The notes beneath the pieces were generated by a model. That model made no database searches, was not told where the DNA came from, and was given only the letters and a program-made list of their open reading frames with translations. The position numbers were made by a program, and so were the translations under genes. From contig NZ_CM001440.1 of NCBI RefSeq assembly GCF_000244975.1, positions 4,200,325 through 4,264,324 on the forward strand: a stretch of DNA of 64,000 bases. The letters run 5' to 3'. Positions 52,598-62,071 of the stretch are shown piece after piece (the stretch's first letter is position 1; each line of letters starts with the position of its first letter). This DNA comes from Saccharomonospora cyanea NA-134 (GTDB lineage: Bacteria > Actinomycetota > Actinomycetes > Mycobacteriales > Pseudonocardiaceae).

Positions 52598-54582
52598 GAT
52601 TCGCCTTCTTCCGGGGTAACCAGAGCAAGGGGTTCGTCGAGCGCGACCTGTTGACCCGCCCGGACGTCGAGCTGACTCACGACCCCGTCGACGGGCGCCG
52701 TGATCGTGTGTTCCATCTTCATCGCCTCGACGACCAGCAGCGGCGTTCCCGCCTTCACCGTGTCGCCGGGTTCGACCTTGACGACGAGCACCGTGCCCGG
52801 CATGGGACTCGTGACCGGCCCGGCGGCCACCGACTCGGCGTGTGAGGCGAGCAGGTTCGGTCGCTCGCTCACCGCGACGACCCGGCCCTCCCGCGCGTAC
52901 CACACGGCTCCGTCGCAGGCCTCGGCGCGGCGGTACCGGCGGTACTCACCCGCCACCCGCACGACGAGGTCTGCACCCTCGCGGGCGGCCGAGGCGGACA
53001 CCGCCTCGGCGCCGTCCACCACCACGCGGGCCTGCGCGGGCAGGCCTTCGACGCGCACGAGGGCTTCGGCGGCACCCACCCGCAGGCGCATGGTCACCCC
53101 GGCGTTCCCGCCGAGCCGCCACCCGCTCGGGACGTCCCACGGGTCGATCACCGGGCCCGTCGGCCACAACGACAGCACCCGGTCGAGCGCCGCCGCGACG
53201 AAGAACTCCACGGGGTCCGGATCGGCGGTGAGCACGGACAGTTCCCGCTCCACCAGGCCCGTGTCGAGCCGGCCCGCCACGACGTCGGGGTGGCGCAGCA
53301 GGGTGCGCAGGAACGGCACGTTCGTCGGCACACCCAGCACCGCGGTGTCGGCCAGAGCACGATCGAGCCGGTGCAGGGCCGACGTCCGGTCAGGGCCCCA
53401 CGCGATCACCTTCGCCAGCATGGGGTCGTAGTGCGACGCCACGGCGGTGCCCTGCCGCAGTCCCGAGTCCACCCGTACGTGCGGCCCGGACGCCTCGTGC
53501 AGACCGAGCACGGTGCCCCCGGTGGGCACGAAGTCACGCGCCGGATCCTCGGCGTAGACGCGGGCCTCCACGGCGTGCCCGTCGAGCCGCACGTCGTCCT
53601 GCGTGAACGTCAGCGGTTCGCCCGCCGCGACGCGCAGTTGCCACTCCACCAGGTCGAGCCCGGTCACCAGTTCGGTCACGGGGTGTTCGACCTGGAGCCG
53701 GGTGTTCATCTCCAGGAAGAAGAACTCGTCGGGCGCCGACGACGACACGATGAACTCGACCGTGCCCGCGCCGACGTAACCCACCGAACGCGCCGCCTCG
53801 ACCGCCGCCTTGCCCATCCGGGCTCGGGTGTCGGCGTCGAGCAGCGTCGACGGAGCCTCCTCCACGATCTTCTGGTGCCGTCGCTGCAGACTGCACTCCC
53901 GCTCGCCCAGGTGGACCACCGTGCCGTGGCGGTCGGCGAGCACCTGGATCTCGATGTGCCTCGGGTCGGCGACGAACCGCTCCACCAGCAGGCGGTCGTC
54001 ACCGAAGGCGCCTCGCGCCTCCCGCTGCGCCGACTCCACGGCCGCGGGCAGCTCGGCGGGCTCACGCACGAGTCGCATGCCCTTGCCACCGCCACCGGCG
54101 GAGGGCTTCAACAGCACCGGATAACCGACCCGCTCGGCCGCGGCCGCGACCGAATCCACGTCGGACACGTCGTTCGCTCCGGGCACGACGGGGACCCCGG
54201 CCGCCGAGACCGTCTCCTTCGCGCGGATCTTGTCACCCATCGCGTCGATCGCCGCCACGGGCGGCCCGACGAACACGATGCCCGCGTCCTCGCACGCCTT
54301 GGCGAACGCCGCGTTCTCGGAGAGGAAGCCGTAGCCGGGATGCACCGCCTGCGCCCCCGTCTCGACCGCGGCGGCCACTATGTCCGGAACGGACAGATAG
54401 CTGCGGGCCGCGTCGGCGGGGCCGACCCGGCGCGCGACGTCTGCCTCGGCGACGTGCCTGGCGTCGGCGTCGGCGTCGCTGTAGACGGCCACCGACCGGA
54501 TGCCCAGCCGCCGCAGTGTCGCGATGACCCGCACGGCGATCTCGCCCCGGTTGGCGACCAACACGGTGTCGAACATGCCCAT
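52594..54582 (-). CDS. accA1: Acyl-CoA carboxylase alpha chain (biotin carboxylase plus biotin carrier), MCC/PCC type
   Basis: The 662-residue fused subunit starts [20 protein letters not shown]. The biotin carboxylase ATP-grasp domain spans about 1-450 ([40 protein letters not shown]). A linker follows, then a biotinyl domain with VEAMKMEHT (biotin on the lysine) near the C-terminus. It carboxylates biotin with bicarbonate and ATP and hands CO2 to the beta chain. ATG 54582 overlaps the beta-chain stop by one base; ATG 54576 is an alternative. With its neighbours it points to 3-methylcrotonyl-CoA carboxylase of leucine breakdown. Confidence 0.92.
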   Translation of the reverse strand: MGMFDTVLVANRGEIAVRVIATLRRLGIRSVAVYSDADADARHVAEADVARRVGPADAARSYLSVPDIVAAAVETGAQAVHPGYGFLSENAAFAKACEDAGIVFVGPPVAAIDAMGDKIRAKETVSAAGVPVVPGANDVSDVDSVAAAAERVGYPVLLKPSAGGGGKGMRLVREPAELPAAVESAQREARGAFGDDRLLVERFVADPRHIEIQVLADRHGTVVHLGERECSLQRRHQKIVEEAPSTLLDADTRARMGKAAVEAARSVGYVGAGTVEFIVSSSAPDEFFFLEMNTRLQVEHPVTELVTGLDLVEWQLRVAAGEPLTFTQDDVRLDGHAVEARVYAEDPARDFVPTGGTVLGLHEASGPHVRVDSGLRQGTAVASHYDPMLAKVIAWGPDRTSALHRLDRALADTAVLGVPTNVPFLRTLLRHPDVVAGRLDTGLVERELSVLTADPDPVEFFVAAALDRVLSLWPTGPVIDPWDVPSGWRLGGNAGVTMRLRVGAAEALVRVEGLPAQARVVVDGAEAVSASAAREGADLVVRVAGEYRRYRRAEACDGAVWYAREGRVVAVSERPNLLASHAESVAAGPVTSPMPGTVLVVKVEPGDTVKAGTPLLVVEAMKMEHTITAPVDGVVSQLDVRAGQQVALDEPLALVTPEEGES

Positions 54583-56195
54583 CACATCCTGAAGACGCCG
54601 TAGTTCACCGGTTCCAGTGGTGCGTTGGCGGCGGCCGACAACGCCAGTCCCAACACCGTGCGCGTGTCCTTCGGGTCGATCACGCCGTCGTCCCACAGCC
54701 GGGCCGTCGAGTAGTACGGGTTGCCCTGCCGTTCGTACTGCTCACGGATGGGGTCCTTGAACGCTTCCTCGTCCTCGGCCGACCACTCCTGGCCACGCGC
54801 TTCCAACCCGTCCCTGCGCACGGTCGCCAGCACGGAGGCGGCCTGCTCGCCGCCCATCACCGAGATCCGCGCGTTCGGCCACATCCAGAGGAACCGCGGC
54901 GAGTACGCCCGCCCGCACATCGAGTAGTTCCCCGCACCGAACGACCCGCCGATGATCACGGTGAACTTCGGGACCCTCGCGCACGCCACGGCGGTGACCA
55001 TCTTGGCGCCGTGCTTGGCGATGCCGCCCGCCTCGTAGTCCCGGCCCACCATGAACCCGGTGATGTTCTGGAGGAAGACCAACGGCACCGAGCGGCGGTC
55101 GCAGAGTTCGATGAAGTGCGCGCCCTTCATCGCCGACTCCGAGAACAGCACGCCGTTGTTGGCGATGATGCCCACCGGGTGCCCGTGGATGCGCGCGAAT
55201 CCGGTGACGAGCGTGGCGCCGTACTCCTTCTTGAACTCGGCGAACCGGCTGCCGTCGACGACACGGGCGATGACCTCGCGCACGTCGTAGGGCGTGCGCG
55301 GGTCGGCGGGCACCACGCCGTAGAGCTCCTCCGGGTCGACGGCCGGATCCTCGGTGGGGGTGACGTCCCACGGACGCGGTGCGCGAGGGCCGAGCGTGGC
55401 GACGATGGAGCGCACGATGCGCAGTGCGTCGGCGTCGTCGGCCGCGAGATGGTCGGTGACTCCGGACGAGCGCGCGTGCACGTCGCCGCCGCCCAGTTCC
55501 TCGGCCGAGACGACCTCGCCCGTGGCGGCCTTCACCAGGGGCGGGCCGCCGAGGAAGATCGTTCCCTGGTTGCGGACGATCACGGCCTCGTCGCTCATCG
55601 CGGGAACGTACGCGCCCCCCGCCGTGCACGAGCCGAGCACGGCGGCGATCTGCGGGATGCCCCGCGCCGACATCGTCGCCTGGTTGTAGAAGATGCGACC
55701 GAAGTGCTCGCGGTCGGGGAAGACCTCGTCCTGACGCGGCAGGAAGGCACCGCCCGAGTCGACCAGGTACAGGCACGGCAGGTTGTTGTGCAGCGCCACC
55801 TCCTGCGCGCGCAGATGCTTCTTCACCGTCATGGGGTAGTAGGTGCCGCCCTTGACGGTGGCGTCGTTGGCGACGATGACGCACTCGCGGCCGGACACTC
55901 GGCCGACGCCCGTGATGATGCCCGCGCTGGGCGCCTCGTCGTCGTAGAGGCCGTTCGCCGCCAGCGGCGACAGCTCCAGCAGCGGTGAACCGGGGTCGAG
56001 CAGCGCGTCGACCCGGTCGCGCGGCAGCAACTTGCCGCGCTCCACGTGCTTCACCCGCGCCTTCTCCGGGCCGCCCTGACGTACCACTCTCAACCGCTCG
56101 CGCAGGTCGGCCACCAGCTCCTCGTGGTGGGCGACGTTGCGGGCGTAGGACTCACCACGAGTGTCGACAGCACTGGCGAGAGCAGGAGTGTCCAT
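54582..56195 (-). CDS. accD1: Acyl-CoA carboxylase beta chain (carboxyltransferase), MCC/PCC type
   Basis: The 537-residue carboxyltransferase has two crotonase-like halves: [32 protein letters not shown] and [40 protein letters not shown] in the first, [59 protein letters not shown] in the second. The sequence suits methylcrotonyl- or geranyl-type CoA. ATG at 56195. First gene of the operon; two 16-bp operator copies lie just upstream. Confidence 0.93.
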   Translation of the reverse strand: MDTPALASAVDTRGESYARNVAHHEELVADLRERLRVVRQGGPEKARVKHVERGKLLPRDRVDALLDPGSPLLELSPLAANGLYDDEAPSAGIITGVGRVSGRECVIVANDATVKGGTYYPMTVKKHLRAQEVALHNNLPCLYLVDSGGAFLPRQDEVFPDREHFGRIFYNQATMSARGIPQIAAVLGSCTAGGAYVPAMSDEAVIVRNQGTIFLGGPPLVKAATGEVVSAEELGGGDVHARSSGVTDHLAADDADALRIVRSIVATLGPRAPRPWDVTPTEDPAVDPEELYGVVPADPRTPYDVREVIARVVDGSRFAEFKKEYGATLVTGFARIHGHPVGIIANNGVLFSESAMKGAHFIELCDRRSVPLVFLQNITGFMVGRDYEAGGIAKHGAKMVTAVACARVPKFTVIIGGSFGAGNYSMCGRAYSPRFLWMWPNARISVMGGEQAASVLATVRRDGLEARGQEWSAEDEEAFKDPIREQYERQGNPYYSTARLWDDGVIDPKDTRTVLGLALSAAANAPLEPVNYGVFRM

Positions 56196-56206
56196 CACAC
56201 CACCAA

Positions 56207-56222
56207 GTTAGCACCCGTTAAC
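56207..56222. promoter_or_regulatory. Operator A of the accD1 operon
   Basis: GTTAGCACCCGTTAAC fits the pattern GTTA(G/A)C-N4-(G/A)(T/C)TAAC shared with 56237-56252 and with the site in front of the TetR gene at 57384. Confidence 0.6.
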
Positions 56223-56236
56223 ACCACAGCGGAGAT

Positions 56237-56252
56237 GTTAGCGTCGACTAAC
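56237..56252. promoter_or_regulatory. Operator B of the accD1 operon
   Basis: GTTAGCGTCGACTAAC lies exactly 30 bases (about three helical turns) from operator A and matches the same inverted pattern. Confidence 0.6.
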
Positions 56253-56389
56253 CACCATGTCCAGAGCCGTGTCCACAGCCTGTGCACGCATGTCCGCAAC
56301 GCGCGGACGACCGCACCGAGGGCGTACCGGAACCGCGAACTCTCGTTCACCACACGCGGACACGCGAACAAGAGGTGCGGACACGCGAA
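56253..56389. repeat. Cluster of dispersed TGTCCGCA-type units
   Basis: ATGTCCGCAACG (56290-56301), ACGCGGACACGCG and GTGCGGACACGCG (56354-56387) repeat the units seen near 47.85 and 51.36 kb, in both orientations. No gene is visible in the gap. Confidence 0.55.
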
Positions 56390-56419
56390 CGGCCGCCTGC
56401 CCCGGCGGGGCGGCGGCCG
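56390..56419 (-). terminator. Terminator of the SGNH esterase gene
   Basis: CGGCCGCC and GGCGGCCG pair around a CCCC/GGGG inner stem, 14 bases downstream of the esterase stop on the minus strand. Confidence 0.65.
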
Positions 56420-56432
56420 TGGCGTGGGAACG

Positions 56433-57230
56433 TCAGCCGGTCACGCTCTCCAGCGCCGCGAGGTAACCGAGCCGCTGACCGTTGGCCGTGGGGTGGTACG
56501 ACTCGACGACCGGCCAGGTGAGGCTGTGCAGCCACCGCTCACCGTCGGCGCAGATCTCGTGCCCCTCGAAGGCCGGTCGCATGTCGACGAAGGTCAACCC
56601 GTGCGCCGCGGCGCGCTCGGCGGTCACCTCGGCCAGCGTGTCCGCGCCGGAGTTGATCGCCGCGCGCTTGGTGTCGCTCAGGCCCACGTTGCACGAGCCA
56701 CCGATCTTGTAGAAGCGCGGGTACCCGAGGACCACGATCTCCGCGTTCGGCGCACGGTTCTTCAGGGTGCTGTACACGTTGTCCAGTCGTCCCGGCAACG
56801 TCGTCCTGGCGAAGTCCTTGGCCTCCTCCACTCGCGACACGCAGCCGCTGTTCGAGCTGAGCGTGCAGTCGGTCATCACGTCGGCGAACCCGGCGTCGTT
56901 GCCACCCACCGAGACGGTGATGAACGTGGTGCTGGAGTCGACCGCCGCCGCCTGGTTGATCACGTCGGACGTCACCGCGCCGGAGCAGGCGACGAACTCG
57001 AAGCTCGCCACGTCGTGGGAGTCCGCCCACAACTGCGGGTACGCGTTGGCGCTTCGCATGCAGTTGCCGGAGTCGCCGTAGTCCTTCGCGCCGACGCCGG
57101 ACGAGTAGGAGTCGCCGAGGGCGACGTAGTTGACGGCTGCGGGTGTGGCGGCCGCAGTGAGGGCCCCTCCCGCGAGCGCTGTTATGAATACCACCAGGAC
57201 CGAGAAGAACCGCCGAGCCCGCACCGTCAT
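56433..57230 (-). CDS. Secreted SGNH/GDSL hydrolase (lipase/esterase)
   Basis: The 265-residue protein starts with a signal peptide (MTVRARRFFSVLVVFITALA and a cleavage-type AAATPAA around residue 32). The mature part has the catalytic serine in YVALGDSYSSG (S41), block III GGND at 109-112, and the histidine in SYHPTANG (H246), matching the actinobacterial lipase family of Streptomyces SGNH enzymes. Six cysteines suggest disulfide bonds outside the cell. It hydrolyses lipid or ester substrates. ATG at 57230 with AAAGGG upstream. Confidence 0.9.
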   Translation of the reverse strand: MTVRARRFFSVLVVFITALAGGALTAAATPAAVNYVALGDSYSSGVGAKDYGDSGNCMRSANAYPQLWADSHDVASFEFVACSGAVTSDVINQAAAVDSSTTFITVSVGGNDAGFADVMTDCTLSSNSGCVSRVEEAKDFARTTLPGRLDNVYSTLKNRAPNAEIVVLGYPRFYKIGGSCNVGLSDTKRAAINSGADTLAEVTAERAAAHGLTFVDMRPAFEGHEICADGERWLHSLTWPVVESYHPTANGQRLGYLAALESVTG

Positions 57231-57347
57231 GGCGCACCCTTTCGTCAGTGTTTGGCCGACCAGAGCTCTACCAGGTGGACGGGTGACGAAAGAAGTGCGC
57301 GAACCCGACATAACCCGACCGGATCACACCAGAAGTCGCGCCCTTTG

Positions 57348-57363
57348 GTTAACAATTGCTAAC
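57348..57363. promoter_or_regulatory. Autoregulatory operator of the TetR gene
   Basis: GTTAACAATTGCTAAC, inside the longer inverted repeat TGGTTA-N8-TAACCA, matches operators A and B of the accD1 operon. It lies 20 bases upstream of the TetR GTG start. Confidence 0.65.
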
Positions 57364-57383
57364 CAGATCGCTAGAGTGTCGGG

Positions 57384-57971
57384 GTGCCCTCGGACTCCCC
57401 GCTCGTACATGGAGAGAAGGCGACCCGCCGCGATCAGATCCTCGCGGCGGCCGCGGAGCTGTTCGCGCGCCGCGGGTTCCACGGCGTGGGCATCGACGAG
57501 ATCGGCGCGGCTGTCGGCATCTCGGGCCCGGCTCTGTACCGGCACTTCCGGAGCAAGGACGCCATGCTGGGCGAGATGCTCACCTCGATCAGCCGCTATC
57601 TGCTCGACGGCGGCACGGCCCGCGTCGACGAAGGCGGCTCGCCCGACGAGGTGTTGGCCGGGCTCGTGCGGTTCCACCTCGACTTCGCGTTGTCGCAGCC
57701 CGCACTCATCACGGTGCAGGAGCGAAACCTCGCCAACCTGTCCGAAGCGGACCGCAAGGAGGTCCGGGCGTTGCAGCGCAGGTACGTCGAGGTGTGGGTG
57801 TCGGCGCTGCGCGCCGCGGTCCCCGGCCTGAACGACGCCCGTGCGCGTTCGGCCGCGCACGCCGTGTTCGGTCTGATGAACTCCACCCCCCACAGTCGCC
57901 ACCTGCCCGACGCCGAGCTCACCGACCTGTTGACCACCCTCGCCCTCGGCGCGCTGTACGCCGCGAAGTGA
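57384..57971 (+). CDS. TetR/AcrR regulator of the acyl-CoA carboxylase operon
   Basis: The 195-residue regulator has a DNA-binding head at about 12-60 (TRRDQILAAAAELFARRGFHGVGIDEIGAAVGISGPALYRHFRSKDAML) and a helical ligand domain. GTG start at 57384. It lies across the esterase gene from accD1-accA1-fadE, in the same relation as TetR Rv2506 to accD1-accA1 in mycobacteria, and shares an operator pattern with that operon, so it probably represses leucine catabolism until an acyl-CoA accumulates. Confidence 0.87.
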   Translation: MPSDSPLVHGEKATRRDQILAAAAELFARRGFHGVGIDEIGAAVGISGPALYRHFRSKDAMLGEMLTSISRYLLDGGTARVDEGGSPDEVLAGLVRFHLDFALSQPALITVQERNLANLSEADRKEVRALQRRYVEVWVSALRAAVPGLNDARARSAAHAVFGLMNSTPHSRHLPDAELTDLLTTLALGALYAAK

Positions 57972-58074
57972 CGTCGACGTCCTCCCACGGCCGAAGCCGG
58001 GTCCGCGCGCGACTTTCCTCGATCACCCTGGCGGGCGGCACCCAAGACGCCCGCTGTCGTGTTGGATAGGACAC

Positions 58075-58566
58075 GTGTGGGCCGACGACCACGGACACGA
58101 GGACGCGCTGCTGCGTAAGGCGCAGCGGGCCCTGGTGGCCGCTGCGCTGGCCGACGAGGAGGAGGCCCTCGCCGCCGTCGGGCCCGACGGCAGGCGCGGC
58201 GAGCTGCCGGACACACGGGGCCTGATGCTCCTGCTGTTCGGGGCCTGCAGTGCCATGATCGCGAGCCTGGGCGACGGCGGCGCTCGTCCGGTGCGGGTAC
58301 AGGTGCTGGACGAGACCGGCGAGGAGGTCCCGATCGACCAGGCCGACCCGCCGATGCGCACGGCTGTGCGCACGCTGCTGGCCGAGGTGCACGGCAACAC
58401 CGACGCCGCGGCCGACCAGGTGGAGATCGCGCTGGCGAACGCCGCACCGGACGAGGTGGACAGCGTGGTGCTCGCGGCGCTGCACTGGACGCTGCGCCTG
58501 GCCGCCGAGTGCCTTGACCGCGACCTCCCCGTGCCCGAGTGGGTGGAGGCCGTCTTCACCGACTAG
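58075..58566 (+). CDS. Conserved hypothetical protein
   Basis: The 163-residue soluble, acidic, Ala/Glu-rich and mostly helical protein contains ALVAAALADEEEALAAV and VDSVVLAALHWTLRLAAECL. I recognise no motif. GTG start at 58075 following a TTGGATAGGACAC sequence that may be a near-leaderless promoter. Function unknown. Confidence 0.55.
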   Translation: MWADDHGHEDALLRKAQRALVAAALADEEEALAAVGPDGRRGELPDTRGLMLLLFGACSAMIASLGDGGARPVRVQVLDETGEEVPIDQADPPMRTAVRTLLAEVHGNTDAAADQVEIALANAAPDEVDSVVLAALHWTLRLAAECLDRDLPVPEWVEAVFTD

Positions 58567-58580
58567 GCGGCGTCACTCTG

Positions 58581-59441
58581 TCACTCTTCGGCCTCGCTGT
58601 TCCGTGCCGGGCCGGACAGTCGATCGAGACGGTCGCGGTGGGTGGGTCCCAACCGGACACGCTCCGCGGCAAGGTTCTCCTCCAGATGACTCGTCCGGGA
58701 AGTGCCCGGGATCGGGAGGACGACCGGTGAGCGGTCGAGCAGCCAGGCGAGCGCGACCTGCGTGGGAGTGGCGTCGAGTTCAGCCGCCATGGCGGCGATT
58801 TCGCCGTTCGCTCCCGCCGCCCCCATGGCGACGGGGTGCCACGGCAGGAACGCGATTCCCGCCGCCTCACATGCCGCGAGCACCGGATCGTGCTCGCGGT
58901 CGAGCATGTTGTAGCGGTTCTGCACGCTCACGACGTCGACAACGGCCCGGGCCTGCTGGAGTTCGTCGACGGTGACCTCGGAAAGGCCGATCCGGCCGAT
59001 CTTGCCTTCGCTCTGCAGTTCCCGCAGCGTACCGAGCTGGTCGTCCAACGGTGTCTCCGGATCGATGCGATGGAGCTGAAGCAGCTCGATCCGCTCGACA
59101 CGCAACCGGCGCAGCGCCTGCTCGACCTGGTCCCGCAGAACGGCAGGCCGCCCGTCAAGCTTCCACTCACTTGCGGGCCCCGAGCGGGCGATACCGACCT
59201 TGGTCGTGATCAGCACTCCCTCCGGGTACGGGTACAGGGCTTCGGCCAGAAGCTCCTCGTTGGCTCCCCAGCCGTACAGGTGCGCGGTGTCGATCAATGT
59301 GACGCCCAGTTCGACGGCTCGCCGGACGACCGCGAGGGAGTCCTCCCGGGCAGGGCCCGGCTCCGTCGGTAAACGCATCGCACCGAATCCGAGCCGCCGC
59401 ACTTCCAGCTCTCCACCGATGCGGAAAGTCGTTGTCGGCAC
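58581..59441 (-). CDS. Aldo/keto reductase
   Basis: The 286-residue AKR has LGFGAMRLPTEPG, GVTLIDTAHLYGWGANEELLAEAL with the catalytic Asp and Tyr, VLITTKVGIARSG with the lysine, IELLQLHRIDPETPLDDQLGTL with the histidine, and the cofactor end TPTQVALAWLLDRSPVVLPIPGTSRTSHLEENL. Unlike its relative at 26075, all four catalytic residues are present. It reduces aldehydes or ketones with NADPH. GTG 59441, GGGAGA upstream. Confidence 0.88.
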   Translation of the reverse strand: MPTTTFRIGGELEVRRLGFGAMRLPTEPGPAREDSLAVVRRAVELGVTLIDTAHLYGWGANEELLAEALYPYPEGVLITTKVGIARSGPASEWKLDGRPAVLRDQVEQALRRLRVERIELLQLHRIDPETPLDDQLGTLRELQSEGKIGRIGLSEVTVDELQQARAVVDVVSVQNRYNMLDREHDPVLAACEAAGIAFLPWHPVAMGAAGANGEIAAMAAELDATPTQVALAWLLDRSPVVLPIPGTSRTSHLEENLAAERVRLGPTHRDRLDRLSGPARNSEAEE

Positions 59442-59546
59442 GTACGTGTTCTCCCTTCCCACGGGCGCCACCGCGGCGCCTCGGTCTCTCGTCTTCCGAA
59501 TCGCCCGGTACCGGGCGTACGCGGCCACGGGCCACGCCGACCCTCG

Positions 59547-60506
59547 TCATCGCACCTCCAGCAGGGTCTTGCCCACGACACGCCGCGACTCGATCGCCCG
59601 GTGCGCGTCCGCCGCCCGCTCCAGCGGGAAGCGTCGGCCGATCATCGGCCGGAGCCTGCCTGCCGCGACCTCGGCCAGCGCGCGCCGCGAGTACTCCCGC
59701 AATCGCTCCGGGCCGGGGACCGACCAGGGAACCACGGTGACGCCGCGCTCGGCCGCCGGTTCGGCAGGCACCTCCGTCCACCCGCCACCGGCCGCGCCGA
59801 ACGGAACGAAGCGTCCGCCGTCGCCGAGCAGATCGAACGCGGCCCGGCCCACCTCACCCCCGACGGCGTCGAAGACCACGTCCACTCCGCCCACTCGCTC
59901 ACGGACCTCATCGACCCACCGTGGGTCGCGATAGTCGACGGTCACCCCGGCGCCGAGATCGGCGGCGAGCTCCCTCTTGCGCCCGTCTCCCGCCGCCGCG
60001 ATCACCGTGGCTCCGGCAGCGTTCGAAAGCTGCACCAGCAGGCTCCCGACCCCACCCCCGGCCGCCTCCACCAGTACGCGCTCGCCCCGGCACACCCCAG
60101 CCGAGTCCGACACGAGCAGGGCGGTGCGGCCGTCTGCAAACACCGCCACGGCGTCGTCGAGCGCCACTTTGTCGGGCACGCTCAGCAATGCCGCGGCGTC
60201 GACCACGACCTGCTCGGCGTAGCCACCCGACCCACCCAGGCTGCTGACGACGCGCTTCCCCACCAGATTCCGGTCCACCCCGGCGCCGACCCGAGTGACG
60301 ACACCCCCCACACCGTTGCCCGGCACGATCGGCGGCTCGACCGGGAAGGGGCCGAAACCGCCGCGCCGGTACTGGGTCTCGACGAACGTGATGTTGGCGT
60401 ACGCCACGCGCACCAACGCCTGCCCCGCAGTAGGTTCCGGATCCGGCGCCTCCCCCGGGACCAGCACCTCGGGGCCGCCGAACTCCCTCATCCACACGAC
60501 TCTCAC
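59547..60506 (-). CDS. Zinc-free quinone oxidoreductase (MDR family)
   Basis: The 319-residue reductase has MREFGGPEVLVPGEAPDPEPTAGQALVRVAYANITFVETQYRRG near the start. NADPH-binding sequence ERVLVEAAGGGVGSLLVQLSNAAGATVIAAAG and FDAVGGEVGRAAFDLLGDGGRFVPFGAA follow; the zinc-ligand cysteines are absent. GTG 60506 is chosen, with GAGAGGAG six bases upstream. The aldo/keto reductase lies 105 bases downstream, same strand. Confidence 0.87.
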   Translation of the reverse strand: MRVVWMREFGGPEVLVPGEAPDPEPTAGQALVRVAYANITFVETQYRRGGFGPFPVEPPIVPGNGVGGVVTRVGAGVDRNLVGKRVVSSLGGSGGYAEQVVVDAAALLSVPDKVALDDAVAVFADGRTALLVSDSAGVCRGERVLVEAAGGGVGSLLVQLSNAAGATVIAAAGDGRKRELAADLGAGVTVDYRDPRWVDEVRERVGGVDVVFDAVGGEVGRAAFDLLGDGGRFVPFGAAGGGWTEVPAEPAAERGVTVVPWSVPGPERLREYSRRALAEVAAGRLRPMIGRRFPLERAADAHRAIESRRVVGKTLLEVR

Positions 60507-60949
60507 GACGCTCCTCTCGCCGTGACCACCCTGCAAGCTCGACCTGGCTGGAGGTCAACGGCGCGGCCACAGGGTCGCCGGGTTCGGCTCACGCCGACAT
60601 CGAGCGCGCCGCGGGAACAGGCCGAGGTGGGACAGGGAGTGTCCGATGAGAAAGTGATGAGAAAAGAAGGGGCGGCCCGCTCTACCAGCCTGGGGGTCAC
60701 CGGGAGCGGGCCGCCATCACCAAGTTTAAGCAATAACGTCCGACTTCGCCGCTCGGGGGCGGCCAGTCACACCGGGTTTCTTTCCCACCACTGGGTGATG
60801 GTTCCCGTGAATCGTCCAGTTCGCCGGATCGTGAGGCGCACCGCATCACGACACCCGATGAAACCGATCCCCTCGCGTGATCGTCCAAAGAGCCGGTACG
60901 GCAGGATGGCGCGAGCCAAGCGCACGATCACGAGGAATCGAGGGCCAGC
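60507..60949. other. Intergenic region before the ABC operon
   Basis: These 443 bases hold a terminator-like hairpin and the divergent promoters of the quinone reductase and ABC genes. No gene is visible. Confidence 0.4.
60671..60715. terminator. 12-bp GC-rich hairpin
   Basis: GGCGGCCCGCTC (60671-60682) pairs exactly with GAGCGGGCCGCC (60704-60715). It lies between divergent genes, so it may end an unlisted transcript or act as an RNA structure in a leader. Confidence 0.65.
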
Positions 60950-62071
60950 ATGCACGACGGCAGCGGCCGCATCGCGGTGCAGAACCTCACCAAGCAGTTC
61001 GGCGCCGTCACAGCGGTGCGGAATCTCAGCTTCACAGTCGAGCCCGGAAGCGTGACCGGGTTCCTGGGGCCGAACGGTGCGGGCAAGACGACGACGTTGC
61101 GGATGCTGCTCGGCCTCGTCAAGCCGACAGCGGGCACGGCGACGATCAACGGCAGGCAGCACCACGAGCTGGGCAACCCGGCCCGCATCGTCGGTTCGGT
61201 GCTCGACAACGGCAGCTTCCACCCGAAGCGCAGCGCCCGCGACCATCTTCGTGTGTACGCGGCGGCGATCGGGGTGCCCGACCAGCGCGCCGACGAACTT
61301 CTCGGGTTGGTGGGTCTCACGCCCGCAGCCCACCGCAGGGCTGGCGGCTTCTCCCTGGGCATGCGCCAGCGGTTGGCGCTGGCCACCGCGCTGCTGGGCG
61401 ACCCGCAGGTGCTGGTGCTCGACGAGCCCGCCAACGGCCTCGACCCGGAGGGCATCGCGTGGCTGCGAACCTTCCTGCGGTCGTTCGCGGCGCAGGGCCG
61501 CACGGTGCTGATCTCCAGTCACCTGCTGTCGGAGGTCGAGCAGACGATCGACCAGGTCGTGATCGTCAGCGCGGGCATGACGCGGTACTACGGACCGCTG
61601 GAGAACCTCCGGCAGAGCCAGCGGTCGCGGGTGCTCGTGCAGCCCGCGGACGCCACCGGACTCGCGACCGCGTTGCGCGAGGCCGGGCTGAACGAGGTCG
61701 AACCCACACAGGACGGCAGGGTCGCGGTGTCCGGGGCGACCGTGCAGCAGATCGGTGACATCGCAGCACGGGCCGGCATCGCCGTGTACGGCATGGAGGA
61801 GCAGAAAGCCGATCTGGAGCAGTTGTTCTTCCAGCTCACCTCGCCGCAGTACAGCGGGGCTCCGATCCCCGGCCAGCAGCCGCAACAGTCCGGCTGGGCG
61901 CAGCCGGGCGCCCAGGCGCCGTACCAGCAGCCGGGACCGCAGTCCGGTCCTCAGCCGCAGTACCAGCAACCCGGTCCCCAGGCGCCGTACCAGCAGCCTT
62001 ACCAGCAGAACTACCAGCAACCCGGTCAACAACCGCAGCCGAACCAGGGCTGGGGAGGTCAGCAGCAGTGA
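60950..62071 (+). CDS. ABC transporter ATP-binding protein with a Q/P/Y-rich C-terminal tail
   Basis: The 373-residue protein has a DrrA/NatA-like ATPase domain (about 5-225): Walker A GPNGAGKTTTLRMLLGL, signature FSLGMRQRLALATAL, Walker B VLVLDEPANGLDPEG and switch histidine VLISSHLLSEVEQT. A regulatory domain follows. From about residue 304 the chain becomes a low-complexity tail of YQQPGPQ-type repeats (about 70 residues) that normal members lack. It powers the permease encoded next. ATG at 60950. Confidence 0.92.
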   Translation: MHDGSGRIAVQNLTKQFGAVTAVRNLSFTVEPGSVTGFLGPNGAGKTTTLRMLLGLVKPTAGTATINGRQHHELGNPARIVGSVLDNGSFHPKRSARDHLRVYAAAIGVPDQRADELLGLVGLTPAAHRRAGGFSLGMRQRLALATALLGDPQVLVLDEPANGLDPEGIAWLRTFLRSFAAQGRTVLISSHLLSEVEQTIDQVVIVSAGMTRYYGPLENLRQSQRSRVLVQPADATGLATALREAGLNEVEPTQDGRVAVSGATVQQIGDIAARAGIAVYGMEEQKADLEQLFFQLTSPQYSGAPIPGQQPQQSGWAQPGAQAPYQQPGPQSGPQPQYQQPGPQAPYQQPYQQNYQQPGQQPQPNQGWGGQQQ

